Assembly: GCA_963377175.1 (NCBI GenBank)
Contig: CAUJNA010003079.1
Location: 723,274 to 787,273, forward strand
Origin: Effrenium voratum
Lineage: Eukaryota > Sar > Dinophyceae > Suessiales > Symbiodiniaceae
Reading direction: 5' to 3'
DNA: 64,000 nucleotides
This document shows positions 10,171 through 21,318 of the stretch, piece after piece. The notes under the pieces are model-generated. The model did not search any database. It worked only from the letters and a program-made list of their open reading frames with translations, and was not told the origin of the DNA. How positions within the stretch are numbered: the stretch's first letter is position 1; every line of letters starts with the position of its first letter. The translations under genes were made by a program, and so were the position numbers.

Positions 10171-10841
10171 TGATCAGAGGGAGCTGCACTTCTCGCAGGC
10201 TGGGCAGGTGGCTGCACAAGAGGGATATTATTTCGAGAGAACGCCTTGGGTTTCATATGGAGCAGAGGATCCAAGCACTGATTCTGACAATTTGGGTCTC
10301 TGGTGTTTGGTGGGAATTAGCCCCGCACGGGCAAGCGAATCTCAGAGCGGCAGAACAGTTGTGTAGATCACCACAAGATATGCAAGGCTGAATCACACAG
10401 CCTTGGGAACGATGCTGAAACTGCGCTCCCAAAGTCTCCTGCTGTGCTTCGCGGATGAACCCTGAAGGGATGTGGTGTTGGAGGCGCCCAACTCGAGTTT
10501 TGACGGACTATGCACTGCACTGCACTGCTCTTCCTCTGGCAGTTGGCTCATGTTGGCACCATCGAAGGCACGCACGCGGTTTTCTTCCCACCCCCTCTGC
10601 TCACGACAACCCCTTGGCCAGGCACGGCGAGCTTCCGTTCGAAGAATTCCCCTGGAACAATGAAGTCAAGCAAAGGTTCCCTTCCACCACCAAAACAAAA
10701 AAGGTCTGACGCACAAACGAATCTGTGGTTCACACAGTTCAAAAAGAAACAAACAAAAACACGGGCCCGATGCATAAACCATCTCTTGGGCACCGAGCTA
10801 AGCCTTCTTTCGAACTAATTCCAGGGGGTTTGCCCGCTTGC

Positions 10842-10878
10842 CTTGACGGCCTTGCCGGCGAACGTGAACCGGCTGCTC
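10842..10878 (-). CDS. Kinesin motor micro-exon (37 bp)
   Basis: Acceptor CCGCAG|GAGC and GC donor GTCAAG|GCAAGC bound a 37-bp GC-rich block. It reads EQPVHVRRQGRQ in the frame set by the preceding exon and leaves one base that the next exon completes. It fills the place of the kinesin EIYNE strand/loop but does not show that motif. Support comes from splice sites and phase more than from sequence similarity. Confidence 0.5.
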
Positions 10879-11249
10879 CTGCGGGTGGGGCTGGAGTGCT
10901 TTGCGACAACTATGTTCTACAGCCTAAATTCTAGGAAACGGTTTGGATGCGGTTTTTATGGATCCAGCCCGCTAGGACATTAAAAGAGTACTAAAAGAGT
11001 ACCAAAAAAGACCCTACAGGGGAAAGAACAGGTGAAATCCACAAAAAGCGCATCCAAAGCGTTTTCTAGATACATCAAGACGCAGTATAAATTTTCGGCA
11101 TAATAATAATTAAGACCCTCGGTTCCCTAAGGCGAGCCAATACTATGGCAAAGCAGGGTTCGTTCCCGAAACTTGCGTGGCGCTTGCCCCAAAGAACCCA
11201 TACTCACTACCCAAAAACAAAAACGGCTTTGAATTAGATAATTCAATTA

Positions 11250-11361
11250 CTCTGTCGCCCAAAGGACCCAGAAATAAAAGGTGATCACCTTTTGGGGCCT
11301 TTACTAATAGACCAAAATTGGAAAACCAAAAGGTTAAAAGGTCGGCTTTGGGCAACTGAGA
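11250..11361. mobile_element. Family E inverted-repeat element
   Basis: Starts TCGCCCAAAGGACCCAG and ends TCGGCTTTGGGCAACTGAG, with short inverted arms. The internal GGTGATCACCTTTTGGGG and GGAAAACCAAAAGGTTAAAA recur at 37.9 and 46.2 kb. Confidence 0.7.
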
Positions 11362-11711
11362 TTAGATATGGACCCCGCTGCTTGCATAGCCCCGGACGTT
11401 GCCGTTAACTCCAACGCAACGGCTGGCTTCCGGCAAATGGCGTACTACAGTTTCTGAAAACATCAAAATTTCACTGGCTCGTTATAGGCCCCCTGACGAG
11501 TGTTGGTATGCTTCAAGCCATAGGACAAGCTAACATGCGAGCACTATTGCAATCCTATTGGCCACGTGGCAATAAACTACGGGACCAACGTGGAGAGAGG
11601 CCTTTGTGAGCACATCCGGAAGCTGACAGGCATTCTACAGGCATGACATCCCACAAGGGACGTTCTAACGAAACCCGTCCCCGCAACTTGGTGCCATTAA
11701 ACACTTTCATT

Positions 11712-11804
11712 AGCTTCAGCCGCCTGGACAAAACGAGAAAATATGTCCAGTAGTGATAGATTCCCTCAAGGAAAACTAACACATATTCTTGAGCCAATGG
11801 AAGA
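11712..11804. mobile_element. Family A inverted-repeat element
   Basis: Carries the family A core ATGTCCAGTAGTGATAGATT and the right end ACATATTCTTGAGCCAATGG. The left arm is worn (TAGCTTCAGCCGCCTGGAC). Confidence 0.65.
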
Positions 11805-12340
11805 ACAGCAGAAATCCGGCGGAACATGGGAACGCGGCCAAAAACGCCAGTCCTCAGACCCCGGCGGTCTCAAGAGATCCCGGGGCGGCTCATCATCCAC
11901 AACCTCCAATGCCTGTACATCCTCGGTATGTTCGAACTTGGCGACTCCCCCCCAACTGACCGCTCGCTCAGGGAGGTAAGGGGAGCAATCAAAACAACAA
12001 CCCCTTGGCATCGATGACAGCCAATTCCTCTCGCTCTTGCTTGGCTTTTGCTGTCGACCGTGCATATTAATCGTCTTGCCCGGCGAGAAGGCGCAAGACA
12101 AGGAGATAAGGAAATTACATGATCAACAAGGTAAAGGTGAAAAGGCCCGATGCTTCGTAGCCAAGATTGTGTGCGTTCCAAAGCCTACTTCAAGGAAAAA
12201 CATCGTCTGTTGGGCCCGGATCTTGAAGACTCAGCTTCCAGGTTTGGATTGGTCCGGACATGGACCACTTCCGAAACAATCCAAATGGCAAGGGGATTGA
12301 GGCCATTTCTTAGAAACCATGCAAAACAGTAGGCTTTGCA

Positions 12341-12436
12341 ATCACATATATATATATATACATATATATTACAACTCCGCTATCCAAGTTAGTAAACACA
12401 CACACATATATATATATGTATATATATATATATGTA
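12341..12436. repeat. (TA)n-rich microsatellite block
   Basis: TA runs at about 12346-12369 and 12406-12436 flank a CA-rich spacer. Confidence 0.85.
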
Positions 12437-12591
12437 TAGTAAGATAATATAGATAAACTCATTGAACACCCTTGGAACACCTGGTGGGAACTCACCTTTC
12501 TTGCCAAGGCTGTAACCACAGATCCCCAGTGGATGGCCCAAACAAAGTAACCATTGTTTTTGTTTATCCCCAAAATGGCCCCACCCCCCAA

Positions 12592-12767
12592 AAGTGGCTG
12601 TGGCTCAAAAAGGTGGCACCCAAAATAGCTTCTTGGTAGATGGAAGCAAAGAACAAAGCCTGCGTAAGCCCGCTGCAAACCCCGTACTCCCAGTGAACAT
12701 CCCAATCCAATGGGTGGTGAACCTACCCCAAAATGGTACCATTGGTGTTGACCCACGGCCAAGTGAC
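12592..12767. mobile_element. Family D inverted-repeat element, long copy
   Basis: Starts GTGGCTGTGGCTCAAAAAGG and ends TGGTGTTGACCCACGGCCA. The interior CCAGTGAACATCCCAATCC and GGGTGGTGAACCTACCCC match other D copies. It lies 85 bp from the donor of the exon at 12853-12940. Confidence 0.75.
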
Positions 12768-12852
12768 TCAAGCCAGAGTCCCAATGGATCAGACAGCTCC
12801 GCCGGAACCCGAGTTCCGTGCCGCGAACTTGAACCCGGCGAGGCGCCACGGC

Positions 12853-12940
12853 GATGTCGGAGCGCCAGAGCTGCGCCTTGAGCGCGAAGAGCTCCTCCAA
12901 GATCCGCGGCAAGAGCCCCGGCTGCTCCGAGGTGCCGCAC
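12853..12940 (-). CDS. Kinesin motor exon (GLLPRILEELF)
   Basis: Acceptor TTTCGAG|G and GC donor GACATC|GCC. The peptide CGTSEQPGLLPRILEELFAL follows the P-loop exon directly in kinesins, where the usual text is GI-PR----LF. The exon is 88 bp. Its first base completes the codon left open by the P-loop exon and it ends in phase 0. The match and phase make this one of the firmest exons. Confidence 0.85.
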
Positions 12941-13083
12941 CTCGAAACCCGGCGAAAGCGGAAGCGATCGGATCGGCGTAGCGGGCGCGCAAGAAGGGAT
13001 ACAGAAAAACCGCAACGTGGCCTGGCTTCCCTGTATGCTGGAAAAAGCAACAATTTAGCTTGACTCAAGAAGGGGCGTGGGGT

Positions 13084-13220
13084 TTCCAGTCGAAAGGGTG
13101 GTTTGGTGGTGAAATGGAGGGTGAATACAATTTATGTTCCAAAGCCAGGGGTGCAAATGATTCTGCTTCCCTCTGGTTTGGAGCGTGGTTTGGTGGTTCA
13201 GGGGTTCAAATCCAAACCAA
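13084..13220. repeat. Repeat with GGTTTGGTGGT arms (family L)
   Basis: GTGGTTTGGTGGTGAAATGG and GTGGTTTGGTGGTTCAGGGG lie about 100 bp apart as direct repeats. Related text occurs at 23.23, 40.27, 40.5 and 40.67 kb. Confidence 0.5.
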
Positions 13221-13439
13221 TCCAAACCAGTTAAGTCTTACCTGACGGGTGCCCCCAAACCAACCGGAAAACAGGAAAACAACTCCTCCAAGACTATGGG
13301 TGATGTCGCTTTTGTGCGGCTAGTTTGAGGGTCCAGGCTCCTAGAACTTCCCCATAAAAACCAGCCCAGAAAGAAACTCAGCCACAATTGGTCCGAAAAG
13401 TGATGTGTAAAAAGGATGTAATGTAGGGACCCCTGAAAA

Positions 13440-13570
13440 AAAGAAGAAATTGAACAAACAAACAAATGAGCGAGCGGACGAACCAAGAAACAAACAAAAC
13501 AAACCAAGCCAATAAAGCTGATAAACAAGCAAACCAAGCCCATGACACACATGAACCAGCAAGAACAAGC
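13440..13570. repeat. Degenerate CAAA/CAAG low-complexity tract
   Basis: AACAAACAAACAAATGAGCG and similar tetrads dominate. Hydrophobic minus-strand frames here come from the repeat, not from a gene. Confidence 0.7.
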
Positions 13571-14213
13571 ACGCAAGTCAGAGGCGTTCTTTGCTCCGGT
13601 TTCTTTACAGCACTGTGGATGGTACGCGGTTTTTGACGGTATTCACAGGGTGTCGTCCATCACTGGCGCGAAACGGATGTTGTGGACCCATCGCCGCATT
13701 TTGGGCATCCCCCAAATTGGATTGGATTAACTTGGCTGGGGGAGTTGCACCGCTTCTTGTCGATGGTAAATGGGCACCCCGGACTAAGAAAGCAATGGTG
13801 AATTAATAAGGGGTGTTCCCCTTTAGTGGGAATTCCTTCGTCACTTTGGAACTCCTGTCAAATACGACTGCTCCCCCGCAAAGTGGTCGAATTCCCCTAA
13901 AAAGAGGAAACCTAATCAACCAGTTGGGGGCTACTTGGCTCTATATGGGTGTGTCTTTGTTTGAGTTTGTACCCCTTTTTGCTTGGTCTTAAAGGGAAAC
14001 CAAAAGGAACACCGGAATCCACGTTGGGGCTCCGGATCCTAAAGAAAACAGATACCCTTTTGGTTTTCCTCTTAACCAAAAAAAGAATCAACAACTAACA
14101 AGGAACACATAAACTTCCAACCTCCAAATCCAAAAAAAACATCGAGCCACCCACAACTCTGACACCTCCTTTCCGCCCCTCCCGCCCCCCCACCGCTTGA
14201 GCCATATTGGGTC

Positions 14214-14335
14214 CCCCGGGTCCCGGGCAGCGTGAAGCTTTTGCCCGCGCCAGAAGGGCCGCAGGCGATGAGCGCCACGTTGTGGCCATCCATGGCGCTC
14301 TGCGCCAAGCCGCTGAGCTCACCGAAGACCTCTGC
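14214..14335 (-). CDS. Kinesin motor exon with Walker A P-loop (GPSGAGKS)
   Basis: The peptide starts AEVFGELSGLAQSAMDGHNV and continues ALIACGPSGAGKSFTLPG. This is the kinesin helix ending in SA-DGYN, the beta-strand, and the P-loop normally read as YGQTGSGKT. G-x4-GKS keeps the Walker A glycines and lysine, with serine instead of the usual threonine. The acceptor GATGGAG|GCA continues the phase-0 end of the exon at 15676-15741 (ending GPESTQ), giving the classic TQ--VF-EL junction. A GA donor at CGGGG|GACCC leaves two bases that the next exon completes. It is the strongest single piece of evidence for the gene. Confidence 0.92.
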
Positions 14336-14888
14336 CTCCATCGATCGATGGGGGCCCCAAAGCCAGGCGAGGGAGCGAAAAAGACATGGCTATGGCTATG
14401 GCTCTGGGTCTGTCCTTTCCTTTTTTGGTTGGGACTCCACCTCTTTTGGTCGTTTTCAAGGAAAGCAACACAAAAACACAGACTATCGTTTCTTTTTCCT
14501 GGAGGGGGGTCTGTCGCTTTTTTCGTCTTTTCCGCCGGATATCGAGCCGGAGCCAGATAGGGTGTGTTTCTTGAGTTGGGGGGTTGATTGGGCAAGCAAC
14601 AAGGAAAACCGAATCCATGTCGGTCTGTTATCACCTCCTTTGTTGGCTGGCTTTAAAGGGAAACCAAAAAGGAAACCCACACTTTTTTTGGGGGGGGGTC
14701 CCCTACAAATTTGGGCCTGTCAGGGCCATCAACCTTCAAGTCGACATAGGTGGCTCGTCTTTGTTTAGGAATCGGACCCAAAATAGATTCGGCTGTCCTT
14801 TCGGATCACCTTTGAAACGAAAACCAAGCAAGGGGTACCCCTAAACAAACCAGACCCATATGGGAGCCGTCGATTCTTTTTTTGGGGC

Positions 14889-15003
14889 CCGTTAAACTTG
14901 GCTGCTGCAGCGGGCCTCTGCAAAAAGTGTGTTGACTTTTTTGTGAGTCTAATGGAAAACGGGTGTTTCAACCAACATATAAAGTCCTAAGATACAACCA
15001 AAC
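14889..15003. repeat. Family G repeat
   Basis: TAAACTTGGCTGCTGCAGCG, CTGCAAAAAGTGTGTTGAC and CTAATGGAAAACGGGTGTTT follow the order of the copy at 45.85 kb. Confidence 0.6.
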
Positions 15004-15675
15004 ATTCATAAAGTAAAGAATGCCGGGAACAAGTTGGCACCTTTCAGTTGAACACCGCAAAGAACAAGGAACCCACTGGGTGGCGTCCACGTGTCAAAGG
15101 AGGCCTCACAAAATGGATTCCTGTCGGCCCCCCCCAAAGAACAAAGGGGGAAAGGGTACCGTCAAATGAGGGGACTCAACCGCTGGGAGTCCTGTGGGGA
15201 AAATGCTTGCCAGAAAGGATTTGGAGGTTTCCTTTGAAAAAGACATACCCATACTGCCCCGTACATCTGACAAGAAAACTCTGTAAAACAAGTTGGACCA
15301 CAGGGTAATTTCAGAAACCGACCTTGGGGGCCTGAAGGAAATGAATTAAAATTGTTGAAGGCTTTGCCAAGTTGGCTGCGGGGGGGGGGGGGGGCGACGC
15401 GGTCCCAACTCAGCCACGACCCCGTTCAAAGAATTGATTGTGGCCCAGCTTCAGCCGTGCAAGCACCTCCCGGATACCTCAAAACTGCTGGTATCTTGTG
15501 TATGTTACCCGTGTTTCCCTCCTTGTCGCGTCGGGGATTCAGAGTGCAGGAAGACGAAAGACTGTAGAGGAACCCTTGTGGAAAAACCCCGTTATGGGTT
15601 CTGTCCGTTGATTTCTAGGGAGAGTGGGTTCAGACAAGGCCAACACCGCGTGCCCTAAGCTCTCCGGAGCATTGC

Positions 15676-15741
15676 CTGAGTGCTCTCTGGGCCGAGCACT
15701 GCACTGAAGTCGCTGGTGGCATATCCGCCGCTCAACGCCAC
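15676..15741 (-). CDS. Kinesin motor exon (VLGPESTQ)
   Basis: A 66-bp exon of exactly 22 codons with acceptor TGGCAG|GTGG and GC donor ACTCAG|GCAATG. The peptide ends DFSAVLGPESTQ and matches the FD-VFGP--TQ motif before EVF in kinesins. It joins in phase to the P-loop exon 1.3 kb downstream and to the exon at 17462-17528 upstream. Confidence 0.88.
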
Positions 15742-15867
15742 CTGCCACGCCACACATCCATCGTAGCCATTTCGCTGGTAGCCATCGCTGGGACGGAAAC
15801 ATCTGCTTACAACTCTTCTTTGATGGTAGCCACCAGCCAGTGGCGAGCAGTCAAGCCCAAAAAGCAA

Positions 15868-16016
15868 CCAACAAACGAATCAATCAACCAAACAATCCAT
15901 TCAATCCATTCAATCAATCAATCAATCAATCCATCAATCGATCAACCAACCAACCAACCAACCAACCAATCAATCAAATCAAATCAAATCAAATAGAATC
16001 AAATCAAATCAAATCA

Positions 16017-16102
<86 letters not shown>

Positions 16103-16850
16103 TCACGCAATCAAATCAAATCAAATCAAATCAACTCAAATCAATCAATCAACCAATCAATCAACGAATCAACCAACCAATCAACCAATCAAACAATCCA
16201 TTCAATCGATCAATGAATCCATCGATCCATCAATCAATCAACCAACCAACCAACCAATCAATCAATCAACCAATCAACCAACCAACCAGCCAAACATCAG
16301 TCTGTCAACCAATCCACCAATACCAAAATACATAAATCAATAAATAAATGAATACGCCAGTCAGTCAGTCAATAAATCGAAACAATCAATCAATCAATCA
16401 ATCTATCAATCTATCAATCAATCAATCAAATCAATCAAATCAATCAATCAATCAACCAACCAACCAATCAATCAATCAACCAACCAAGCAATCAATCAGT
16501 CAGTCAATCAATCAACCAATCAATCAAGTCAACCCGATCAACCCATCAATCCAACCCAACCCAATCCATTCCAATCCAATCAATCAACCAACCGATGAGC
16601 TCAAAACCAACCAAACAACCAACCAGCCAATCAATCAACTAATCAATCAACTAATCAATCAAGTCAATCATTCAGTCAATCAAATCGATCAATGTCAAAT
16701 CAAACCACAGGACAATCAAGGAATCAACCAATCAAACAAACCAACCAACCAATCCAACCAATCCAACCAATCGAACCAATCCAGCCAACACAATCAAACC
16801 AGTCAATCCAAACAATCAAAGAATCAAATCGAATCGAATCTAATCACATG
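15868..16850. repeat. AATC/AACC-type microsatellite tract, about 1 kb
   Basis: Long runs of AATC with variants (AACC, AAATC, AATCC). Decay continues to about 17240 as ATCC/AACC/AGTC-rich text. The repeat makes several plus-strand frames open, rich in Q, S, I and N; these are not genes. Confidence 0.95.
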
Positions 16851-17461
16851 AAATCGCATAAGACCCCAATCCAAAACACATCAACCCAACGCTCAAATCA
16901 GTTCAGGTCAAGACAAGTCAGGTCAAGTCAAGTCAATCCGTCAACCAACCATGTATTCATCCACCCCATGCCATACTTTCCCATCCCATCCCATTCCATC
17001 CCACCAACCCAACCAACCCAATCAGCCCATCAAACCAATTAACCCGACCATCTGCCAATCAAACAACAAATCAGTCCAAATCAAACCACCCTGTTTCATC
17101 AACAAAATCAAACTAATCAACCAGGGAAATCAACATAAGCCAAGTCGAACCCAATGAAACCCAGTGCAATCCATCAATCAAGTAGCGAATCAGTCAGTCA
17201 GTAAGCCAATCAGCCACTCCGAAAGTCAATTGGTCGGTCGATTGGGAGATCGGGCGGCCAGCCACCAGCGAGCCAGCCATGGCACATCCCTTTGCGGGAA
17301 GATGCGCATAACCGTCCATTTGCTCAAGTTCCCTGAGCCAACCAAAAAAAACGATTCTAGTAGCTATCGATTCCTTTCAAAAAAAAAAAAGAAGGAAAGT
17401 AAGACGCCACCACGTCAGCCACTGGAAGTTTCCCCCCAAAGCACCGGTGACCACTCCTCGC

Positions 17462-17528
17462 CTCCAGCGTATGCCGGTCCACCCTCCTGGATCCGAAGCG
17501 GAACGTTCGGAAGCTGCTCTCTTCGCTG
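17462..17528 (-). CDS. Kinesin motor exon (SSFRTFRFGSRRV)
   Basis: Acceptor CTCGCAG|CGAAG and GC donor CTGGAG|GCGAGG. The peptide EESSFRTFRFGSRRVDRHTL lies between the CRVRP exon and the VLGPESTQ exon. It contains an F-F strand comparable with the kinesin F-FD strand. With this acceptor the codon left open by exon 19460-19553 is completed and the end is in phase 0 with the next exon. Similarity is modest, phase and order are good. Confidence 0.7.
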
Positions 17529-19459
17529 CGAGGGAGATGGGGAAGTGGCAGCCCAAGAAAAAAAGACGGAAAAACTAAAAAAAACATAGGACGTGCGATG
17601 GGTGCGAGATGGGCCACCCAAAAAAACTGGGGGAAATGGGTAGGCGATCGGTGGGGGTCGCATGGTGTGGGTCGGTCAAAAATAGGAATTCCTGGAAAAC
17701 TGGTTGCGATCGGGAAGTGGAATGGACCAAAACCGGCTTGCCCTAGCTGAGTTTTGAGCCACTGCCAAATCAGAACTGGAATGAACCTGGCAAAAAGCCC
17801 GAATGGTTTATCTCGGGTCATTCCATTTCTCTTGCCCTGCTCAGCACCATAACACCAAATACAGACACAACAAAAGAAAGAAAGACAGTGACAAATACAG
17901 AACGCTTGAAAGGAAGAAAGAAAGGAAGGAATAACAAATAAGCAAAGAGAAAATGAAAGACGGATAGAGAACGAATCAGGAAAGAACGACATAACGAAAT
18001 AAAGAAATATATAAACAAGCAAAGAAACACATAGAGAAAGAGAATAATCAATAATCAAATAAACAAGGCAATAATAAAGAAGTCAAGAAAAAACACTGAA
18101 GAACAAAAAACAACAAGCATAAATATGTGCACAAGAAAGAAACAAATACATAACAAGAAAGAACACAATAACGAACAAAATAAACCAACAGAAAGGAAGG
18201 GAAAGGAAGGGAAAGGAAGGGAAGGCAGAAGTAATGAAGGAAAGGAAAAAGATATAGAAAGACAAGAGAGAAATAAAGTAGGAAACAAAATATAGAAGCG
18301 TATCATAAGGAAGATCAAAACTAAAATAATGATAAATAGTTCTTGTATGATTGGAAACTTCCGCCCACCGACGAAGCCGGCTCTGCTGGTTGTTTGCACT
18401 ATAATCATTCAACAACGTACCTACTCCAAATGCCCGGACAAGGGGATAGCGTAGGGAAGGGAAACTTGCCCAAAGGACATCAGTCTTGGGGTTTTACTCA
18501 TTTCGCACCAGTGCTTGGCGGTTTCTCTCAAGCGCAGGGTTTCATCAATCCCATGCGAAAAACAGTTCGACCACCAGCAGATTGAGACAGAAACAAGAAA
18601 ATTTTCTGACAGGGTTTCAGTCCCTAAGGAGGGGGCTGTCAGGCTGTCCAGGGAGGTTCCCTAAGGCTCCCTAAACAACCCCAGAGCTCTCAACCAGGCA
18701 CCTTGCTTGTACCCCGCCCTGAAGGGGATTCCACAAGGGTTGTAACCATAGGTCTCCTTTTGCGAGAAAAAACATGTAAAATTCCCCATGAAGCCAATCC
18801 AAATTCCAGTGGAACCCATCTAATGTTCAAGCCAACCTAAAAATTGGACACCTAGTTGTAACACTCATGACAGGTCGCCTCTCTCAAGTTCCGAGCCCCA
18901 AACGAACCCAGCCTGGAGCCTCAACTGTTCAACCCCAAAAACCCACCGGTGGCTCGTCTCATTTTTCGGGGTAGTTCGATTGTTGGCTGGTGTTTTAAAG
19001 GTGATTCCCCCCAAACCGTCATTTTGGGGTGTCCCCTAAAAGCAATAATGAACCACAAGGGAGGCGAACTGGGGAGGGGGGGCCTTTGCCTTTTTAACCC
19101 CTGGCCTTAGGGGCTTAGGCTTATGCGGGCCCAACCCCCGAGCCCCGAGCCCGCCTCGAGGGCCCTAAGGTGAGCCGCCCATATCAGGTTTGGTCAGATT
19201 GCTGGTGGTTTGGGGGGCATCAAAAGAAAACCGCCCACATTTCACCTGATTTCGTGAGCCCTAATTTGCAAATGCCCTCTTGGGAAAGCAACCCACTTGA
19301 ATTGTCCCAAAATCGGATATGGGAACCTCTTATATTGTGGTGTCCTGTTGGTTTCCCTTTAAGGTGTCCTTTAACGAAAAAAGAAAACAACACACCTGAC
19401 AAGACTTACGAAAAAAGAACAAAAAACACGTCACCCCCAGCGGCGGTCACTTCGGGTGC
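17529..19459. other. Intron with a purine-rich strand-asymmetric tract
   Basis: At 17860-18320 the plus strand is almost all A and G with some C (AAAG, GAAAGGAAGG units). The rest shows no exon or repeat family I could name. Confidence 0.6.
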
Positions 19460-19553
19460 CTCAGCACCGGCGCCGCGGTCTCCGCGTGGAGCCGCGCGTC
19501 CTGCAGCTCTTGCGGCAGCGGCGGGCGCACGCGGCACACGGTGCGTAGGCCGC
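19460..19553 (-). CDS. Kinesin motor exon 1, motor start (CRVRPPLP)
   Basis: Acceptor GGTTCAG|GC, then GLRTVCRVRPPLPQELQDAR. This is the first beta-strand of kinesin-14 motors, which reads G-IRV-CRVRP-LP-E. The GC donor GCTGAG|GCACCC must be used, because the frame meets TGA 14 bases further. The first two bases complete a serine codon with the base left by exon 20698-20791, giving a continuous neck-to-motor junction ELQSGLRTVCRVRP. Confidence 0.9.
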
Positions 19554-19725
19554 CTGAACCGGCCGGCCGCACGTCCGTCCCGGCCACTTAAGTCTTGGCC
19601 GGTGGTTTCTTTCTTCTTCTTTTTTTGGGGTCCGGGACGGGCTATGGTTCTAGGGGTAGCGGATCCTTAACTTGCAGTTGTCATTCATGGCCATCTCTTG
19701 ACTGGTGGTCTGGATAGAAATGCTA

Positions 19726-19848
19726 CTAGGCCCTCCACAAAAAAAAAAGAAGAAAAGAATAAGGGTACCCGATTTTTTTTTATGTAATCTGTTTTATTAG
19801 GGACACCCCCCCAAAAAAAGAGTAAAAGGGCACTACTGGGGGGCCTAG
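19726..19848. mobile_element. Family B inverted-repeat element
   Basis: Starts ACTAGGCCCTCCAC and ends CACTACTGGGGGGCCTAG. The interior GAATAAGGGTACC and GAGTAAAAGGGCACTAC are family B text. Confidence 0.75.
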
Positions 19849-20367
19849 TTTTTGTCCGGGACACCAGTATGATCCTAGGGCTAGCTTCCATGTCCGTTCT
19901 TCCCACGGATCCTTCTTTCTAGAACACCATCAAAAACCCTGGGGAAATGGCTGGTTTTTGGAAACGGAACTAAGCGAAGTACGAAGCATTGGCCGGCCGG
20001 CTGTGGCTTGTGCCAGAGTGTCCCGCCAGTTTACCACTGCCCGCACCTTGATGTGTCTCTACATGGGGATCTCCCCCAAGCAAAATGAGGGTTGCCATGC
20101 ACGCCTCCAGATCTTAGAGCGCGTAGGAAACGCTTTTTCAGTCTTCATGGAATTGAAACGAACGGCGTACCGGGTCGAAACAATGACGCACCCCCCCCCC
20201 GCCCCCTTTGTGAAGAAACTGACCTGCAGTTGCTTGCAAATTGAGTTGGTACCTGTGTAAGGGTTGAGCAAAGAACATGTAAAACAAACGGTCACAAATA
20301 TGGAACAATTGTTTAGCTGTTTGCTGGTTCGTCAGCGAGCACGCGTCTCTCCGCACTCCAATCAGCT

Positions 20368-20470
20368 ACTTCCATGTTCTAAAGTCCCTTGGGGAAACAA
20401 TAATATGTCCAGTAGCGATATTGATGGGAAACTAATGATAAACACAAAAACACGAATATTTATGGAAATC
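20368..20470. mobile_element. Family A element, diverged copy
   Basis: CTTCCATGTTCTAAAGTCCC, ATATGTCCAGTAGCGATATT and ACACGAATATTTATGGAAAT preserve the family order with many changes. Confidence 0.5.
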
Positions 20471-20697
20471 CATGGATGCCAAAAAACCCCTAGCGCATCC
20501 CTTCCCCGTGCTCGCTGTTCCGAACCGAATCCCCCAAGCAAAAAAAACACGGACGCCAAGCAAATCGTGCCTGGCGCATTGCCCTTCCCCGTCTTCTCCG
20601 AATCCGAAGCCGAAAAACAAAGGAAGAACAACAACATTCCAAACACCGGGAAAAAATGAAAATCCAAACCCGAAACGAAGAACCTAGCGCGAGGCGC

Positions 20698-20791
20698 TCT
20701 GAAGCTCCGCGAGGTCTTGCCGCAGTTGGAACCGCTCCGCCGTCAGGTCCCGCGCGGAGAGGCCGTGGCGCTGGCCCAGCTGCACCAGCTC
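20698..20791 (-). CDS. Kinesin neck coiled-coil exon (ELVQLGQRHGLSARDLTAER)
   Basis: Acceptor CTCCGAG|GAG and GC donor TTCAGA|GCGCC. The peptide runs ELVQLGQRHGLSARDLTAER, then FQLRQDLAELQ. Its hydrophobic spacing is compatible with a coiled coil. It joins in phase to the motor start, so it is the neck that in kinesin-14 precedes the motor and sets directionality. Confidence 0.85.
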
Positions 20792-21318
20792 CTCGGAGAG
20801 CGCGGCCAATCCGATTTTGTTCGGAGCAAGAGCGAGAAAGAGCAAAAAACAGGGCCCCCGCCAAAAGCAAACAAAAGAAGAGAAAAGTACAAATGTTGCC
20901 CCAAAAAAAGAGAAAAAAGAAGAAGAAGAAAAGACAGAACAACAACAAAAAGTACAAAGGTGCTTCGAACCCGGCCCTTCCCCCCCCTGCCACCAAAGAA
21001 GGAGGTGATCCCGCAGCGGAGCCGCTCCGAGCCACTCTGGAGCCAAAGACTTCCAGAGCCTTGTGCTGTCCGAAAAAAAAGGTTTGGTGAGTGCATGCAA
21101 CATATGGACCAACAACATTCGGGGGCCCTGCAGAGTTCCCAACGCACCTGAACGCGGAGTGGGGATCCCACAGACAAGGCGGGACATCAGCATGTATCAC
21201 ATTCAACTAAAAACCTCGCGCATGGTCAAACACTGTGAGCAACTGCGGGGTTCCAACAAGCATTCCGAATCAGAAAACAACCCAAATACACAGCAGGTTA
21301 CCATGTTGTTTGGTAGCT

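Noticed and set aside
10820..10930. Plus-strand reading VNRLLLRVGLECFATTMFYS as an exon
   Set aside because: No suitable AG acceptor and donor on the plus strand, while the minus-strand 37-bp exon has both and keeps phase with its neighbours.
15840..16851. Two 167-codon plus-strand frames rich in N, Q, S and I
   Set aside because: Products of the AATC/AACC microsatellite.
17357..18415. Hydrophobic minus-strand frames of 110-233 codons resembling membrane proteins
   Set aside because: The plus strand is purine-rich low complexity, so the minus strand reads as F/L/S-rich by composition. Only the motor exon 17462-17528 at one end is supported.
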